From the NCBI GenBank assembly GCA_900764725.1, contig CAAFPB010000513.1:1-9185 (forward strand): 9,185 nucleotides of DNA. Reading direction: 5' to 3'. Positions 6,499 to 9,185 of the stretch are shown in pieces. Numbering within the stretch: position 1 is the stretch's first letter; each line of letters starts with the position of its first letter. The translations under genes were made by a program, and so were the position numbers. Source of the stretch: an uncultured Catenibacterium sp. GTDB lineage: Bacteria; Bacillota_I; Bacilli_A; Erysipelotrichales; Coprobacillaceae. The notes beneath the pieces are model-generated. The model was not told the DNA's origin, ran no database searches, and saw only the letters and a list, made by a program, of their open reading frames with translations.

Positions 6499-7273
6499 AC
6501 ACTTCTTCAACTTTTACATATACATCCATTAACTGATGACACTCACCAGTAAAATTAAATAAGCCTTTATCTAATATAGTATCATTAAAATCTCTACCAT
6601 GAGAAAGTTTAATATATTTCTCATCAGCTTCACAGTTATTTGTAGGATCAAGATGAACGAAGTGATCGCCCACATAGGCATCCACCCATGCATGGGTCGC
6701 TCCTTCACCAATCATCATGCCTACTACATAACGTGCAGGAATATGAAGTGTTCTTAAAGCACTAATAAGAATATGAGCATAATCCTGGCATACGCCTTTC
6801 TTGTTATGGAATGCTTCTTTGACTGTTGTAGAGTTATTTGTAGAACCAGGAACATAAGTCATATGTTCATAGACTTTATGCATTAAATGCCAAGCTGTTT
6901 CTTCTGCTGTACTACATTTATTCTTTTTTGCAAATTCTATAATCTCGTCACTTGGTTCTGTAAGAGGTGTTGGACATTTATAAATAGGATAAGAAGGGCG
7001 CTGAGCGCTTAAGGGAGTATTGCTGGTAATGACTGTTCCTTGTATATGGAATTCAAATAGATCATGAGGTGTCATACAGCTTCCTACATAAGTAGGATTT
7101 CCAAATCCATCTTGAATACGAGTAACAGGAATCGCAGGAAGAATCTTATAGTTTACTTCTCGTACTACCTGATGTGTACCGTTACGGGGGATACATCTTA
7201 ACTGAAAGTAATGATGTTCTATTGGTGTATCAAATCTGACTTTATAATGATATTCAAACTTTAAAGTTTTCAT
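6497..7273 (-). CDS. Transglutaminase-like domain protein
   Basis: A 258-residue protein with a beta-rich N-terminal domain (about 1-90, of the bacterial transglutaminase-like N-terminal type) and a C-terminal transglutaminase/papain-fold core. The catalytic triad is visible: Cys162 in GVCQDYAH, His194 in THAWVDAYV and Asp209 in HLDPTNN. There is no signal peptide or membrane segment, so it acts in the cytoplasm. Known: bacterial members of this class are often proteases or amide hydrolases rather than cross-linkers, and this type is repeatedly encoded with alpha-E and circularly permuted ATP-grasp proteins. Its ATG directly follows the TAA of the alpha-E gene, without a Shine-Dalgarno, which implies translational coupling. 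It is the last gene of the operon and ends at the shared terminator. Probable role: cleaving or transferring an amide bond in whatever the ATP-grasp protein makes. Confidence 0.92.
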   Translation of the reverse strand: MKTLKFEYHYKVRFDTPIEHHYFQLRCIPRNGTHQVVREVNYKILPAIPVTRIQDGFGNPTYVGSCMTPHDLFEFHIQGTVITSNTPLSAQRPSYPIYKCPTPLTEPSDEIIEFAKKNKCSTAEETAWHLMHKVYEHMTYVPGSTNNSTTVKEAFHNKKGVCQDYAHILISALRTLHIPARYVVGMMIGEGATHAWVDAYVGDHFVHLDPTNNCEADEKYIKLSHGRDFNDTILDKGLFNFTGECHQLMDVYVKVEEV

Positions 7274-7933
7274 TTAATAATTAAATGCATTCGTTACTTT
7301 ATGAATATAGTCAATAAGAGAAGATTTATAAATAGTTTCTAAATCTAACTCTTGTAAAAGGAGAGTTTTTGTATAAAGTTCATTTGATACATCAAGAAGC
7401 TTATATTCATTTTTAGTAATTTGATCTATTGGATAATCAAGTCTTACATAGAGATCTAAACGTTCTATATATTCTCCTAGCTTGATAATATTCAATGCCG
7501 CATTATCATCTATATATTCTTCCATACCACCTTTAAAAGCTAGAATATCATCTAATACATTCTGTAATAATAGTACAGGTGCTTCTGATTCACTGATTGT
7601 TTCAAAAGTATTTACACCCATCTGTATATAAGAAAGTAGCTTAGAAGAGATGTCTTCTCTTAAAATAATCGCATTATCATAAGCACGCTTTAAGTTACAT
7701 GCAATACTATCTGGATTATCCATATCATATAGATAAGACATCATAAAATGTGCTTCATTGAAATAAATATTAGGAATATCAAGCTGTTGACAATATTGGA
7801 TATACAGCTGGTCATCCTGATCCAACATCGTATCAAAAATATTCATATAATGCAGGGTTGTTGTATAAACCCTCTCTAAATATCTTCCTAGCCAGAATGA
7901 ATGATTGGCTTTTTCTATCGTGATAGCACCCAT
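7274..7933 (-). CDS. Alpha-E domain protein
   Basis: A 219-residue all-helical protein of the alpha-E family. The diagnostic N-terminal motif NHSFWLGRYLERV is at 10-22. A second copy-like motif, IIKLGEYIERLDLYVRL, is at 149-165, and AYDNAIILREDISSKL (84-99) matches the family's central helix. At 219 residues it is shorter than the usual 300 or so, though both motifs remain. Its biochemical role is unknown; the family almost always sits beside circularly permuted ATP-grasp and transglutaminase-like genes. Its first 19 bases overlap the end of the ATP-grasp gene in another frame. The Shine-Dalgarno GGAGGAGG (7953-7946 on this strand) is 12 bases from the ATG, rather far, but no other in-frame start lies between. 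Confidence 0.9.
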   Translation of the reverse strand: MGAITIEKANHSFWLGRYLERVYTTTLHYMNIFDTMLDQDDQLYIQYCQQLDIPNIYFNEAHFMMSYLYDMDNPDSIACNLKRAYDNAIILREDISSKLLSYIQMGVNTFETISESEAPVLLLQNVLDDILAFKGGMEEYIDDNAALNIIKLGEYIERLDLYVRLDYPIDQITKNEYKLLDVSNELYTKTLLLQELDLETIYKSSLIDYIHKVTNAFNY

Positions 7934-9185
7934 GTATCTTTAAATCCTCCTCCCTGTGATGAATTGACTACAAATGAATCTGGGTTTCTAGAAAAACGTG
8001 TTAATCCAGAACACCATACTTTCGTAGTTTCACCACATAATACAAATGCACGTAAATCTGCTTTTCTCTTAACGATTTTATTGTCTTCACTAATATCCAA
8101 GTCAATAAAATCAATAACCTCCTGGGCAATCCAGCGACGAGGTTCTTCTTTAATGAGTTCAATTAAATCATTGAGCTTTTCTTCACTTAAATCTTTACCA
8201 AAAACAACACCATAACCACCCGCTTCAGCTACATCCTTAATAACTAATGTCTTGATATTCTTTAACACATACTCTCTATCTTCTTTGAAGAAAGGAAGAT
8301 ATGTAGGTGCATTCTTTAGGATAGGCTTTTCTTTTAGGTAGTATTCAATCATCTTAGGTACAAAATAATAAATACCTTTATCATCCGCAACACCATTACC
8401 TGGTGCATTCACAATGGCTACATTACCTGAACGATACACTGACATCAAATGTGGTATACCAATGAGTGATTCTGGAAGAAATGTCATAGGATCTAAGTAT
8501 TCATCAGAAATTCTACGATATAAGCATCCTACCTTTACTTTTTCTCCTATAGAGTTCTTATAATAAAGATGATTGTCTTCTACAAATAGTTCGTTGTTTT
8601 CAGCAAGTACTGCACCTGTCTTTTCTGCAAGATAACTATGTTCAAAATAAGCTGAATTGAAACGTCCTGGTGTTAATATGCAATTAATACCACCAGTATT
8701 CACATAATCCATAGTTTCTTTAAGTAATTTTCCATAGTTTCTATTATCCATGACATGATGATTGACATAAGTCATAGGAGAAGCTCTTCGGGTCAATTCT
8801 CTCGCTATCATAGGATAGCTTGCACCAGAAGGGATTCTTAAGTTATCTTCTAGAATATACCATTCTTTATCTTTACCCTGTACGAGGTCTATGCCTGAAA
8901 TATGACTAAATATACCATGAGGAGGCATAATATTGTGACATTCTGGAAGATAACCAGATGCACTAAAAACAAACTCTTCGGGAATAATACCATCATGAAT
9001 AATATCGTATGCACCACTGTAAATATCTCTTAGAAATGCATTCAGTGCATCTACTCTTTGAATCAATCCTTTCTCTAAGTAATTAAATTCTTCTTTTGAT
9101 ATAATACGTGGTATTGCATCAAAAGGAAAAAACTGTTCTTTGAATTCGTTATAAATTAGTGGCGGAAAACCCATAGGCTTGCCTA
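7915..9185 (-). CDS. Circularly permuted ATP-grasp protein (5' end outside the window)
   Basis: A circularly permuted ATP-grasp ligase-type protein (the former DUF404/DUF407 type), expected to form an amide bond using ATP. The frame is open to the window edge. The ATG at 9174 has no Shine-Dalgarno, and the codons before it still read GKP, so it is an internal Met and perhaps 50-60 N-terminal residues lie outside. Family motifs, counting from that Met: FPFDAIPRII (16-25), ALNAFLRDIY (43-52), EDNLRIPSGASY (109-120), the glycine-rich EAGGYG (317-322), DLRAFVL (373-379) and the C-terminal SSQGGGFKDTW (405-415). It is the first visible gene of the ATP-grasp/alpha-E/transglutaminase operon. Comparative genomics (Iyer, Aravind and colleagues on amidoligases) predicts that such operons make or modify a peptide-like product; no substrate is known, and none is visible here. 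Confidence 0.94.
   Translation of the reverse strand, partial: GKPMGFPPLIYNEFKEQFFPFDAIPRIISKEEFNYLEKGLIQRVDALNAFLRDIYSGAYDIIHDGIIPEEFVFSASGYLPECHNIMPPHGIFSHISGIDLVQGKDKEWYILEDNLRIPSGASYPMIARELTRRASPMTYVNHHVMDNRNYGKLLKETMDYVNTGGINCILTPGRFNSAYFEHSYLAEKTGAVLAENNELFVEDNHLYYKNSIGEKVKVGCLYRRISDEYLDPMTFLPESLIGIPHLMSVYRSGNVAIVNAPGNGVADDKGIYYFVPKMIEYYLKEKPILKNAPTYLPFFKEDREYVLKNIKTLVIKDVAEAGGYGVVFGKDLSEEKLNDLIELIKEEPRRWIAQEVIDFIDLDISEDNKIVKRKADLRAFVLCGETTKVWCSGLTRFSRNPDSFVVNSSQGGGFKDTWVLSR
7946..7953 (-). promoter_or_regulatory. Ribosome binding site of the alpha-E gene inside the ATP-grasp gene
   Basis: The minus strand reads GGAGGAGG within the codons for the conserved SSQGGG motif of the ATP-grasp protein, 12 bases before ATG 7933. 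One stretch thus serves as conserved protein code and as a strong Shine-Dalgarno. Confidence 0.6.

Noticed and set aside
7901..8215. Plus-strand open frame opposite the ATP-grasp and alpha-E genes
   Set aside because: Ser/Leu/Lys-rich translation typical of an antisense shadow; both minus-strand genes carry conserved motifs here.
9172..9174. ATG 9174 as the true start of the ATP-grasp gene
   Set aside because: No ribosome binding site precedes it, the frame stays open to the window edge with protein-like codons, and family members have a longer N-terminus.

Overview
The window comes from an AT-rich, low-GC Gram-positive bacterium. AGGAGG-type ribosome binding sites, TTGACA/TATAAT-type promoters, U-tract terminators and the gene set all fit Firmicutes. 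The protein style suggests an anaerobic gut lineage such as Erysipelotrichia, but that is an impression and was not tested.

Left edge (1-1490, + strand): the first ~128 bases look like the right end of an IS200/IS605-type element, with a perfect 8-bp GC-rich hairpin and an AGTAG tail. The end runs directly into a frame for a small protein of unknown function (to 596). The conserved-looking part of that protein starts at an ATA codon where ATG would be expected. Six bases later comes a second unknown gene (603-1490). It resembles peptidase-U32-type TIM-barrel proteins and has a cysteine cluster and a KIEGR motif. The pair looks like accessory DNA bordered by the mobile element.

Middle (1492-6470): an M42 metallo-aminopeptidase gene has its own extended -10 promoter and shares a bidirectional terminator with a convergent cold-shock protein gene. 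From the intergenic region of the cold-shock gene a strong divergent promoter drives a tightly packed operon: M29 aminopeptidase, release factor 3 (prfC) and a PAP2-like membrane protein. In it, the prfC Shine-Dalgarno overlaps the M29 stop, and the prfC stop overlaps the PAP2 start. A second bidirectional terminator closes it at 6469-6498.

Right edge (6497-9185, - strand): the known but biochemically uncharacterised triad of circularly permuted ATP-grasp protein, alpha-E protein and transglutaminase-like protein forms a compact operon. The ATP-grasp gene overlaps the alpha-E gene by 19 bases, and the alpha-E stop abuts the transglutaminase start. The ATP-grasp gene runs off the right edge without a start. 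By the published comparative-genomics interpretation, these genes make and/or process an amide-linked peptide-like product.

Together the window is mostly housekeeping (peptide turnover, translation termination, cold-shock RNA chaperone). Two parts merit attention: the unknown gene pair beside the IS end, and the ATP-grasp/alpha-E/transglutaminase operon. No tRNA, rRNA or CRISPR was seen, and there is no gene-free stretch longer than about 300 bases.
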